Assembly: GCA_033032865.1 (NCBI GenBank)
Contig: JAWHQI010000166.1
Span: 4,154,001 to 4,218,000, forward strand
Direction: 5' to 3'
DNA: 64,000 nucleotides
From: Dactylorhiza incarnata
Taxonomy: Eukaryota; Streptophyta; Magnoliopsida; Asparagales; Orchidaceae
Position numbers and translations under genes: made by a program. Under the pieces are notes generated by a model. That model saw nothing but the letters and a program-made list of their open reading frames with translations, made no database searches and had not been told where the DNA came from. Below are positions 42,710-52,522 of the stretch, one piece after another (position 1 is the first letter of the stretch; the number at the start of each line of letters is the position of its first letter).

Positions 42710-43480
42710 TGTTGGTTCCCGAATACCGGTCCAACCTGTTCGAGACTTGGGGAGTAGCTTGAGTTATTTCTCTCTTCGTCGGATCCCTAGGTCTAAGTAT
42801 TTCAAGCTAAGAACTGGCCCTCACCAGTTGATAGGTAGCTTCCTAGGAATGACCCACTGACTGCAGCGAGGAGGTCCCGCCACTAACCCAGAAATCTCAC
42901 TCGATTTCCCCTCTCAAAAACTAGAAGCTGAGCATGTCTCAGACAGCAAAAGGAAGAAAGCACAGGCTCTCAAAAGGCGGTGGATCTGTGCTGATCTGAG
43001 ACTTAATGGGTCCTATTTATAGGCAAACTCTTTAAACGGTAAAATGGTCCAAAAGGTCTGCGGATAGCTTCCTCCGCCTTAACCAAATTACTAGATGCTG
43101 ACTAAAGTGGTCTGCGAACAGCTCCTTACGCCTTTTCGCATGTACAAACCGCAACCCACTTTGGTCTGCGGGTAGTGAGCGAGGGCTGATGAGTCAGGTC
43201 GGTCCGTACTCGCCTCGCTCTCTCCCTGAGACTGGTCAAAGTGTCTAGGTCTAGTCCTACTCTCCCAAGGTAGGATCTCCTAAGGCGATCTTGCCTTAGA
43301 CCAGGCCAACTTGCCTCGCCCCCGGGTAAGTCGAAGATTGATACGCAGGGCATGGTGGGGGAGGGTGTACTCGCTTCTTCTACCTTGGGTGAGTAAGACC
43401 GTCGGGGATCTACTCGTCGAAGGGTGTTGGTCTACTCGTCGAGCCCTACGAATCTACTCGCCAAATACGCGTTGCACACA
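42710..43480 (-). mobile_element. Upper Tat LTR A, 771 bp
   Basis: Minus-strand LTR, TGTGTGCAACG (ends 43480) to ...CCAACA (42710). Its R-U5 half matches 54101-54430. TATA box on the minus strand at 43014-43021. The polypurine tract of the upper element abuts it at 43481-43493, making it that element's 3' LTR. A gag start follows on the other side, so it is shared with a second, truncated unit. Confidence 0.8.
43014..43021 (-). promoter_or_regulatory. TATA box of Tat LTR A
   Basis: Minus strand GCCTATAAATAGGACCC. The counterpart at 54405-54412 in LTR B is conserved. Confidence 0.7.
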
Positions 43481-43493
43481 ATCCCCGCTCTTT
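43481..43493 (-). other. Polypurine tract of upper Tat element
   Basis: Minus strand AAAGAGCGGGGAT immediately before the LTR start TGTGTGC. Confidence 0.75.
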
Positions 43494-43568
43494 GCGAGCT
43501 CACTAGAGGTTGGAAAGAAAAGTCCAACCACTTTTTCGGCGAGACAGCGCGCGGACCGGGCCTTCCTC

Positions 43569-43577
43569 TATAAATAG
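43569..43577 (+). promoter_or_regulatory. TATA box of upper Tat accessory gene 1
   Basis: CCTCTATAAATAGAGTGG on the plus strand, outside the LTR and 40 bases before the ATG at 43611. It drives transcription away from the LTR, antisense to gag-pol. Confidence 0.65.
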
Positions 43578-43610
43578 AGTGGGGATGTGCCTTCCATCCT
43601 ATATGCTGAA

Positions 43611-45008
43611 ATGTCCTCCAGGGGGGGGGTCTTCCGCGGCTGTCAACCGGGGGCTCGCTGACGACGAGCCTGAGGCTGTCGCCGTCCTCGACATCATTGG
43701 AGAGTTCCTGACGCCTCGCCCCTAGTTTCGCGAGGAAGAAGAAATCCAAGTGGAAGAGAGATGATCCTGAACCACGCGAGAAATCCTCCACAGATCCGGA
43801 ATCTACGGCTAGATGCGGACCCTTGCTTGGAAGAGCGGTTACCTCGCCAATCTATGAAGAGATCAACGTCGACTCATATCATCGGCAGGGTGAGGGTGAT
43901 GTCGAAATCAAAATGGGTGGGATCGAGGAGGCGAGGATACCTCCAGCAGATTCGGGTGCCCCGCTGCTTCCTTCAGTTTGTACCTCCGTAACACCTGGTA
44001 AGGATACTAACTTCTTGCCTAATTAGGCTAAATCTTTCCTGACCCTTTGTTATCTGCAGCACTTCCTACTCGCTCGGTTCAGCCTGGTCAACACAGCGCG
44101 ACGCTATCGGTGGGTCTATGGACCGCGACCTCCTTGGTCCCAGGGAAGGTTTTAGCCCTCCCTGCCCCTCCCTTGCAGTCACCTCCTCAGCAGTCTGGGG
44201 TAGGTCAGCCTGCCCGCCCAACTACCGGGGGAAAATCTTTGGTGATATGGCCCCTATTCGGGGGGACTGGTGTGGTCCTCCGCTTGTCTGCCTCAACCAG
44301 GGGACTGTGGGCAGATCCGCCTCCACGTCAAGAAGGGAATAATACTCATGCGGGTACTCACCTCGCTCGCCTTGTCGCCTTCTTCCTTTCTGTTACTCAT
44401 TCTCATTGTTTGCTTCCTTTCAGATAGTCGGTGGTCTTCCTCTTACAGCCGTCCGCCATCGGCAAACTTGGTGCCAGGGTCGCCACCTCCTGTGGCATCT
44501 ACTCCTTTGAGGGAGCTACTCGCAGACCCGCCGGGCTTTAATGAGGGGTCGTGCTCGCTTGATTGCTGTCCTTTGAGACCATGATTCTTTTCTGATGTCC
44601 ACGCCGTCCGCCGAGGTGAACGCTCGATTGGTTGACCTCGGGGACAAGCTCTCTGAAGTGGAGGAGTTTCAACAGTAGGTGCAGGGCGAAGACGGCCTCT
44701 TCGACAGGGTGACTGACCTGGAGGCGAGGTTGTACAAGGTGGAGACTCGCTAGCAAGCTACCAAAGATGATCTCCACCGCTTCGCGCAGGTGGCCGGCAC
44801 CGTGGGTGAGGACTCCTTACTGGAAGAACACATCCGTCGAGGCGAGGATCACATCAGACAAAGTGAGGAGAGTCTAACCAGGTCCGCGAAGACCTTCGAT
44901 AAGATCGCGACATCACTTGGAGAGCTTGCCATCCCCAACGCGTGCGTCACCTGGGTCGCGGTCCGCGGCTCCGCGGCGGAGCTTCTTAGGCTGTATTCCC
45001 CCTTTTGA
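43611..45008 (+). pseudogene. Upper Tat accessory gene 1 (antisense to pol)
   Basis: Proposed start ATGTCCTCC at 43611, matching ATGTCCAAT of the lower copy. A G9 run at 43620-43628 disturbs the frame early. Open segments then follow (43740-44026; 44047-44427) with basic, then Pro/Ser-rich composition, and a C-terminal coiled coil from 44600 (ARLVDLGDKLSEVEEF ... EHIRRGEDHIRQSEESLTRSAKTFDKIATSLGEL) ending in a stop at 45006-45008. Two stops lie in the coiled-coil part. Probable introns cannot be fixed by eye. Function is unknown; the coiled coil suggests self-association. Confidence 0.5.
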
Positions 45009-45399
45009 TGTGTTTCATTATTTTTTGACGCTTGACATGTAAAAGCACTAGCGACCTCCCGGGTACCTGTAATGTGCAGGCAATATTTTAGTATGTATTT
45101 TGTGCACTCGCACTATGCGCTTAGAGAATTTCTGGTTAAAGGCTTTTCATACTCGCACTGCGTGTTTCTTTTATGTTAGGATCGTTGTCTTTCACCCACA
45201 CACTGTTGAACTAGTTACTCGCCTAGGCGTACTCGCATAGGTAGTTGTTCTATTCACGCACGACCAGGCCGGGGAGGTCAATAAATAGAGGGTCCTCCGG
45301 ATTGGGTGGGTACGCTTCCATACTCCCCCCCCCCCCCCCCCCAAGCACTTTCTTCGAATCCCGCCCGCTAGACCTCTCCCTCCCTACTCGCCACCCGCT
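45009..45399 (+). promoter_or_regulatory. Spacer between accessory genes with TATA box at 45280
   Basis: No gene. Contains AATAAATAG (45280-45288), about 112 bases before the next ATG, and a C18 run at 45325-45342. Confidence 0.5.
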
Positions 45400-46064
45400 A
45401 TGGTGAAAGAGCCATCCGGGGATGGGCGCGCCTTCTGCGTCCGCAACTTCTGAGTGCATAATTTCTCCAGCTCGCAGACCCTGGGCGAGGAGCTGGCGGA
45501 CGTCGAGAACCGCTACCTGCCACCTGGCTATACAGCAAGGCGGCCAGCCCCCTGTGAGTTCCTCAACACGCTCTACGACGGGGAACTCGCCATCCCATTG
45601 GCCCATTTCCAGGTGGGGTTGAGGCTACCCCTATGGCCTGAGGTGCCAGGTCCTTTGATACTATGGGATGATCCCCGCGCAGGTCAACCCCAACGCAATC
45701 AGCGTCTTGGTCGCCTATGCTTGCTACCTGCGCGAGGAGAAGATCGAGTTCAACCTCTCTACTTTCCGCAAGGTCCTGACACAGAAGGAGACAAACGACG
45801 GCACCCTGTTCTTTACCAGTGTGTGCGTCAAGGTTGCCAAGACGCTCAACAAGGTCCATCACTAGACCGATAAATTTTTCCTGGTGCGAGGCGACTTCGG
45901 GAACATTCCCTTCTCCCCAATCCAGAAGGCAGAGACGAAGTACAGACCGCCTTGCCTGAAAGCGGAGGCGCTGGACTTGTACCTTTTCCTGAAGGACAAG
46001 GTCATGGACGTGGTCTTCCTGCGGCGAGGCGTGGATCATCTTACGTTCGTGAATCCTGGGGCGG

Positions 46065-46153
46065 GTAAGTCATGGGTAGTACTCGTCGTGCCCCCACTCC
46101 CTGATCCTCTGCTCTTGGTTGGGATCGTAGTTAACAGTCATATTTCCTTGCAG
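46065..46153 (+). other. Intron in upper accessory gene 2
   Basis: GTAAGTCATGG ... TTTCCTTGCAG, flanked by open frames that join the domain region to the basic region. Confidence 0.7.
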
Positions 46154-46796
46154 GTGAGCGTGCCATCCCCACCCGCCCCGCTTGCGATGTCTCGCTCGTC
46201 GATCAAGCGAGTCCCAGCCCGAGGGGGTCCTCGAAGGGGTGGTAGTTCTGATGGACAGTTGGACGCCCCTGCCAACGGACAAGGGGAAGGGTCGAGTTGA
46301 CCCCGCGATTGCCTCAGCTAGCGAGCCAAGGCGAAAGAAGCAGAAGACGAGGAGCTCCTCTCGCCCTCCGGCGAGCCGGCCTCCAGAACCCTCGTCCCAC
46401 CGGAATTTTGGGTTGGGGATGAGGAGCGAGGACTCTAAAGGTAACCCGCTGCTTATATGGGACCATGAGGCGAATAGGGTCCTGATGAGCTCTCTCCTCC
46501 CCTCCTGGGAGGATTTCGAGGAGGTAGGCGACCAGGCGTATAACCTGCTCTATGGGCTATATGGTCGCGAAGATGCCAAAGTGATCGCGGAGGCTCCTAT
46601 CCAAGAGCTAGCCAACCTCACCAGCCGCTCTGCCCTCCGCACCACCGAGCTTGCTCACCATACTGCGCGGCAGGGGCTTCAATCGAGCAGGCGGCTTCGC
46701 GAACTGGGCGCCGCCCATAGGGAGCTGGAGAAGATACTGGCGGCAACGGAGGAAGAGCTTGCCGGGTTCAAGGCTAAGGAAAATGCTCCCCCCAAG

Positions 46797-46864
46797 GTGT
46801 GTATCCTTATTCACTTCCTTCCTACTCACTGACCGACTTTGTTGCCTGAACTTTTCTAATGCAG
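46797..46864 (+). other. Intron in upper accessory gene 2, last
   Basis: GTGTGTATCC ... CTAATGCAG, in the same place relative to the coiled coils as the intron 12177-12250 of the lower copy. Confidence 0.72.
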
Positions 46865-47239
46865 GAATCCACTATCGCGTCAGTGACCCGGGTCTCTGAG
46901 CTGGAGGCACACCTGGTCGCCTCGCTGCGGGAAGCCAACTACCTGGAGACTCGCCTTGCCGAGGCGGAATTGGAGATAGCTGAGCTCCGCCATCCCAGCA
47001 GAGGGGAGTCATCCACGGCTCCACAGCTCCTTCATTTCACCCTGGCTAAGGTTGCCGAGACGCGCAGGCAGTTGGACATCAAGACGGCGGCGTTCACGCG
47101 GGAGCGAATCCGGCGGCGGTTCCTTCTTACTGCGGAGGGGGCCCAAGTCGATCTCGCGGACCTTCTCCCGGAGTTATTCCGTGAGGCGATGAACCTCATC
47201 TCGGCAAGAACTCCAAGCGACGGCTCGTCTGGCAAATAA

Positions 47240-47717
47240 GAAGAGGATGACCAGGGCGAATAGTTCGCTTTCCTATTTCCTAAGCCTTGTAATAATATTC
47301 TCCTTCCTATAGGAATACTTTCTGCGTACTCGCCATATTTTAATCTGTTTGATCTTTCCTCTTGCATTGTCGTAAATTTCTGTCTGTCTGACACATTTAT
47401 TTTTTTGTAATGCGCTCGCCTATGCAGCGTACTTACACATAAGGGGTACTCACTCGTGACGAGGACTCGCGCGAGAGCTTTCCTTGCCTTGATCAGGTGC
47501 CCGTTTGTTTATGCCTTCACGGAGTGTGCGGAGCGCTGTTGGAGCGCGCTTCTCGCCACCCGGTTCTCGCTTTCTTTCATTAGGACTTCTCGCGAGGTGG
47601 TTGGCGAATAGACGAGTGATTTCGATGGTCACGAGTCTAGGAGATTTAAGATACTCGCCTCGCCTCCTCTTCTCTTATGAAATTGCTTTTTGGGGCTAGC
47701 ATTTAGTAGAGTTTGTG
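47240..47717. other. 3' flank of accessory gene 2
   Basis: No gene. An AT-rich stretch just after the stop (TTGTAATAATATTC, then TTTTTTTGTAATG near 47400) would suit a polyadenylation region. Confidence 0.4.
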
Positions 47718-48615
47718 GCTCACTCGAGGGGGAATGTAGCCGGCCTGCAGTGGAGATGCCTAGTGCTACGGCCTAGTCTAAGAAAACTCTCAGCTCAAGA
47801 ACATGAACTCACTCGTGGGGAAAGTAGCCAGCATGCAGGGGAGGAGCCCAGTGCTACGACCTGGTCTACGACAACTCTCTGCTTGAGGACATAGAACTCA
47901 CTCGAGGAGGCAAGTAGCCAGCCTGCAGGGGAGGAGCCCAGTGATATGGCCTGGTCTATGGCAACTCTCTGCTCGAGGACATAGAACTCACTCGAGGGGG
48001 AAAGTAGCCAGCCTGCAGGGGAGGAGCCTAGTGCTACGGTCTAGTCTACGGCAACTCTCAGCTCGAGGACATAGAACTCACTCGAGGGGGCAAGTAGCCA
48101 GCATGCAGGGGAGGAGCCCAGTGCTATGACCTGGTCTATGACAACTCTCTGCTTGAGGACATAGAACTCACTCGAGGGGGCAAGTAGACAGCATGTAGGG
48201 GAGGAGTCCAGTGCTATGGCCTGGTCTACGGAACCTCTCTGCTCGAGGACATAGAACTCATTCGAGGTGGAAAGTAGCCAGCCTGCAGGGGGGAGCCCAG
48301 TACTACGGCCTGGTCTACGACAACTCTCTACTCGAGGACATAGAACTCACTCGAGGGGGAAAGTAGTCAGCCTGCAGGGGAGGAGCCAAGTGCAACGACC
48401 TGGTCTACGTCAACTCTCTGCTCAAGGACATAGAACTCACTCCAGGGGGCAAGTAGCCAGCCTGCAGGGGAGGAGCCCAGTGCTACGGCCTGGTCTATGA
48501 CAACTCTCTGCTCGAGGACATAGGACTCACTCGATGGGGAAAGTAGCCAGTTTGCGGGGGAGGAGCCCAGTGCTATGGCCTAGTCTACGACAACTCTCTG
48601 CTTGAGGACATAAAA
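47718..48615. repeat. 90-bp minisatellite, about 10 units
   Basis: Each unit has CTCACTCGAGGGGG, AAGTAGCCAGCCTGCAGG, GAGGAGCCCAGTGCTA and GGCCTGGTCTACG, then CAACTCTCTGCTCGAGGACA. Starts measured at 47897, 47987 and 48077 give an exact 90-bp period. It sits between the end of pol (minus strand) and the end of accessory gene 2 (plus strand), the variable 3' region in which Tat-type elements often carry tandem repeats. Confidence 0.9.
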
Positions 48616-48728
48616 GGGCCTCATTGCTCGATACCTGTCGTCCAGGTGGTGAAGCGCGACGAGTTCGTAACAGAAAGTGTTATCGTTTTGTTTAGCATAA
48701 CAAAAATGAACTAGGTATTACATTGATA
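48616..48728. other. Spacer between minisatellite and pol end
   Basis: About 110 bases with no gene, A/T-rich near 48690, following the pol stop on the minus strand. Confidence 0.4.
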
Positions 48729-50188
48729 TTAGGAGTAGAAACGTTTCAAGCCGTCTCCACTCCAAGTGTTCCCCAGGAGTTCTCCCTCAATATTTTGCAG
48801 ACGGTACCTGCCTGTTTTTAATACCTCGAATATAATGTAGGGGCCTTCCCAATTGGGGTGGAGTTTACCTACTACTGCGGATCTCCCTGTGACGTCCACC
48901 TTTTTGAGAACCAAGTCTCCTTTGTCGAATTGCTTGACTCTGACATGCTTGTCGAAGTGCTTTGCCATCCTCCGCTTGATTTCCTCCTGGCGGATCGTGG
49001 CCTAGTCGCGCAGCTCTTCCATGAAATCCAAGGCGAGTCATTGTGCGTCTTAGTTCTCAAGTCTCCACCCCTCGTCTCCGTCTTCCGCTGCCACCACCCT
49101 AGGGCTTCAGACCTCAAACTCTATCGGGATGAGAGCCTCCGAGCCATGTGATAGCTTGAATGGTGTTTCACTGGTCGTTGTGGTGGGGGTACTACTCAGG
49201 GCCCAAAGGACTGAGGGGAACTGCTCCACCCAGTTTTCCTTCAGGTTTTCCACCTTCTTCTTGAGCAGGATGACGATGATTTTGTTGGCCGCCTTTACTT
49301 GACCGTTGCTTCTTGGATGATGGACTGAGGCGAAGCAGAGGTCGATGCCAAGTTGGCTACAGAAGTCGGTGAGTTCAAGGCTTGCGAACGACGGACCGTT
49401 GTCAGTGACTATGGCGAGGGGCAGACCGTGCATACATATGATCTCCCCCCCCCCCCAAATGAAACTCTTCACCACTAAGGAGGTTGTTTTGGCCAGGGCA
49501 TTCACATCCATCCACTTGGAGAAATAATCGATCATCACCAGGAGATATCTCCTCTGCCCACTTTCCAGAGGGAATGGTCCAACCAGGTCCATTCCCCAAA
49601 TGGTGAAGGGCCAGGGGGTGGTGATCGATCGAAGACACTGGGATGGTTGCAACTGGAGCGGGCGTAGAGTTGGCATTTTGGGCACCTCTTTGTGAACTCA
49701 TCCGCGTCCTTCCTGATGGTGGGCCAGAAGTACCCTGCTCGGTGTACTCTCTTCTCCAGGGTTTGGCTTCCTGAGTGACTTCTGCACTCGCCTGTGTGAA
49801 TCTCCTCCAAGACCCGAGAGGCTTCCTCCTCGGACAGGCATCTTGCCAGGGGACCGGAAAGAGTCTTCCTGTAGAGTACCCCGTCAGTTAATAAATAATA
49901 AGCTGAATTGTACCTGAACTGCCTCTTGTGCTGAACCTCCGCAGGCAGCTTGCATGTGGTAAATAAAGTAATGAGAGGGTCCATCCATGACGAGGGTTGA
50001 TCGATGTCCATCATCTCACCTTCCTCAATAGAGGGCCGAAAGAAACCCGTGGCTATTCCTCCGACCGTGGGGCCATATTTGGCCAGTCGGTCTGCTTGGG
50101 TGTTCTCCTCCCTCGGGACGTGTTGTATGAAGAAGGATTTGAAGGAGCCCACCAAGCCTTTGACCTTTACCAGGTAGAATTGCAACAT
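48729..50188 (-). pseudogene. Upper Tat integrase
   Basis: Minus strand. Linker and HHCC zinc domain (HTGECRSHSGSQTLE ... CPKCQLYA, about 49690-49800), then the core with GMDLVGPFP, VTDNGPSFAS and HHPRSNGQVKAANK. In the last motif Lys (49293-49295) stands where integrases have the catalytic Glu. The C-terminal domain (FDKGDLVLKKV ... LHPNWEGPY ... GDGLKRFYS) ends at 48729. A frameshift lies near 49660 and stops and shifts lie in 48970-49110. It would insert element DNA into the chromosome; this copy cannot. Confidence 0.87.
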
Positions 50189-52045
50189 TGGCTCCCTTGC
50201 TTCGAACTCTCCTCGGACCTGGGAGCGACCACCATAGAGTCGGAGTGGACTCTTATGTCGTGAACCCCCAGCTCCCGTGCTAGATGGAGCCCTGCGATGA
50301 CGGCCTCATACTCCGCCTGATTGTTGGTGACAGGGAAGTGAATATTGATGGACTGCTCGATCCTGGTGCCCTGGGGGCTAATCAGGATGATGCCTCCACG
50401 CTCGAGTTCTTCCCTGATGCTCCATCCACGAACATTTCCCAAGCCATTCGCTAAGGTGCTTCCTCCTCACCTACCTCCACGGTGTAGTTGACCAGGAAGT
50501 CTGCCACTGCTTGGGCTTTCATGGCCAGTCGAGGGGCGTATGTGACGTCGAACTTGGTGAGTTCCACCGACCATTTGGCTAGTCTTCCTGAATGTTCCAA
50601 CGCTTCTAGAACGCTGTGAAGAGGATGATCAGTCACTATCTTGACCGGATGGGCCTGAAAGTAGGGTCGGAGTCTTCGAGCCGAGACTATCAAGGCAAAC
50701 ACCAGCTTTTCCAGGATGGGGTAGCGTAGTTCAGCCTTCCGCAGGACCCGACTTACGGAGTAAATGGGGAGTTGTCGCTTCCCTTCCTCGCGGGCCAAGA
50801 CCGAACTTACCGCTTCCGCCCCCACCTCGACGTACAAGAAGAGGTCTTCTCCCTCTCTAGGCCCTTGCAACAAGGGTGCCCAGGCCAGCTGGAGCTTTAG
50901 GTTCTCGAAGGCCCCTTGACACTCCGTCGACCACTCAAACTTCTTATTGTCTCAGAGGGTTTTGAAGCAAGGTGAGCACTTCTCCCTTGCCCTGGAGAGG
51001 AACCGACTCAACCCAGCCAGATGGCCCGTCAGGCGCTGAACCTCTTTGGTGTTTCTGGGTGCCTCCATCTCCATGATTGCCTTAACTTTGTCAGGGTTTG
51101 GTTCCACTCCCGCCGGGGTCAAGAGGTGGCCCAAGAACTTTCCCTTTTCGGCCCCAAATACACAATTGGCTGGATTCAGCCTCATCTTATACTTCCGAAT
51201 TGTGGCGAAGGTCTCTTTCAGGTCACGATGGTGTTCCTCTATGCTCTTGCTTTTCACCATGAGATCATCGATGTAGACCTCCAGGTTTCACCCCTTTTGA
51301 TCCTTGAACACCCTATCCATCATTCGTTGGTAAGTGGCTCCTGCATTTTTAAGTCCGAATGGCATCATTTTATAACAATAACATCCGTCGTTGGTGATGA
51401 AAGAAATGTTTTTTACGTCGGGTGGGTGCATGCGGATTTGATGATAACCAAAAAAAGCATCTACGAAACTCATGACAGGGAATCCGACGGCCGAGTCTAC
51501 TAGCTCGTCGATTCTAGCAAGGGGTAGCAATCCTTGGGGCAAGATTTATTAAGGATTGAAAATTCAATACACATACACCACTTCCCCTCCCCCTTCTTCA
51601 CCATTACAACATTGGAGACCCAGCCTGGGTACTGGATCTCCGACACAAACCCTGCCTCCAGCAGCTTCCTGACCTCCTCTCTGATGGGCTCAGCCAGGGT
51701 GGTGGCGGTTTCCCTCTTCTTCTGTTGGATGGGGTGGACTCCCTTGTCCAAGTTGAGATGATGGCAGGCGACGTCTGCATCGACATCTGGCATATCGGTT
51801 GCGCTCCACGCGAAGATGTCTGCATTCCTTTGGATGCAGGACATGATCTTCTCCTTGTCTTCCTCTTCCATCTCTCCGCTGATCTTAACCTTTCCCGGCT
51901 TCCCGCCTTCAGATAGGATTTCCTTCTCTTCCACTTCCTCGGCGGCCTCCAGCCTCGAAATTTCTTCCATCACCTGGTCTACCATCTCGGCCTCCTCCTT
52001 CCAACTGATCGTGTTGACGACATTGAGATAACGCTGCCTTGCCAT
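50167..52045 (-). pseudogene. Upper Tat reverse transcriptase, RNase H and second RNase H
   Basis: Minus strand. RT fingers/palm: NADIFAWSATDMPDVD, GWVSNVVMVKK, SFVDAFFGYHQIRMHPPD and MMPFGLKNAGATYQRMMD, then the active site VYIDDLMVKS near 51260-51285 with both Asp present. RNase H follows (LFLYVEVGAEAVSSVL; VTDHPLHSVLE; AKWSVELTKFDV). A second, archaeal-type RNase H starts at MFVDGASG near 50420, with NNQAEYEAVIAGL and SDSM. The extra RNase H marks the Tat lineage. Breaks: frameshift near 51530, TGA at 51288-51290, TGA near 50950, TAG near 50450 and a shift near 50410. Confidence 0.88.
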
Positions 52046-52069
52046 CCTGGGATCGCTTCGGATCCGGAT

Positions 52070-52513
52070 CTACAACCCTCCTTGGTTGTACTTCACATAC
52101 TGCGGATACGAAGAGGGTACACACTTGTAGGCACTAATAAGTGGCCTGTCGAAGATGGCGTTATAGCTGCTAGGGGAATCAATAATGACGAACCTGCAGC
52201 ACTTGGTGGTTACCCCCAGCGTCACAACCAGCTCTACTCCTCCTTCTACCTCCTTTCTTTCTCCGAAGAAGCCGAAGAGTGGTCCTTCAGTCGCGGTGAC
52301 TCTCTTCTCTTCCACCTTCATGGCGTCAAACGCCTTCTTGAAGACCACATTGACGGAACTCCCATTGTCCACAAGGATGCGGGAGACCGTGTAGTTCTCC
52401 ACCGCGACTTTGATCACCACTGCATCATGAAAGGGGTTTTCATTCCCCAGCATGTCTTCCTCTGAGAAAGTGATTTCACCCAACGGTGGTGGAGTCTGGG
52501 AGGCGTAGACCAC
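52070..52513 (-). pseudogene. Upper Tat protease region
   Basis: 147-residue open stretch with an aspartic-protease-like segment RILVDNGSSVNVVF (residues about 45-58), followed by ELVVTLG and FVIIDSPSSYNAIFDRPLI, as in Tat-type proteases. The usual D-T/S-G reads D-N-G here, which may be inactivating. It is open at both ends in the gag-pol order. Confidence 0.8.
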
Positions 52514-52522
52514 ACCCTTTCA

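Larger units (their letters stand above)
45400..47239 (+). pseudogene. Upper Tat accessory gene 2, spliced, Transposase_28-like
   Basis: ATG at 45400 (MVKEPSGDGRAFCVRNF). Helical domain: ELAIPLAHFQVGLRLPLWPE, then VNPNAISVLVAYACYLREEK and FNLSTFRKVL (45560-45800), like the putative gypsy-type transposon domain. Intron 46065-46153 (GTAAGTC ... TTGCAG), a basic Arg/Ser region, the conserved block PLLIWDHEANRVLMSSLLPSW (about 46450-46510), a coiled coil, intron 46797-46864, and a last coiled-coil exon ending at 47237-47239. Stops at codon 18 and near 45863, and a frame change near 45650, break it. The intron next to 45650, present in the lower copy, appears almost wholly deleted here. It is transcribed towards pol, on the opposite strand. 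Confidence 0.72.

Noticed and set aside
45400..47239. Host gene captured between elements
   Set aside because: The same gene, with matching intron positions, occurs in a second Tat copy in the same place relative to the polypurine tract and LTR, so it belongs to the element.
47718..48615. CRISPR-like repeat array
   Set aside because: 90-bp head-to-tail units without unique spacers in plant DNA; this is a minisatellite. The 20-bp arrays in the chromovirus LTRs were rejected for the same reason.
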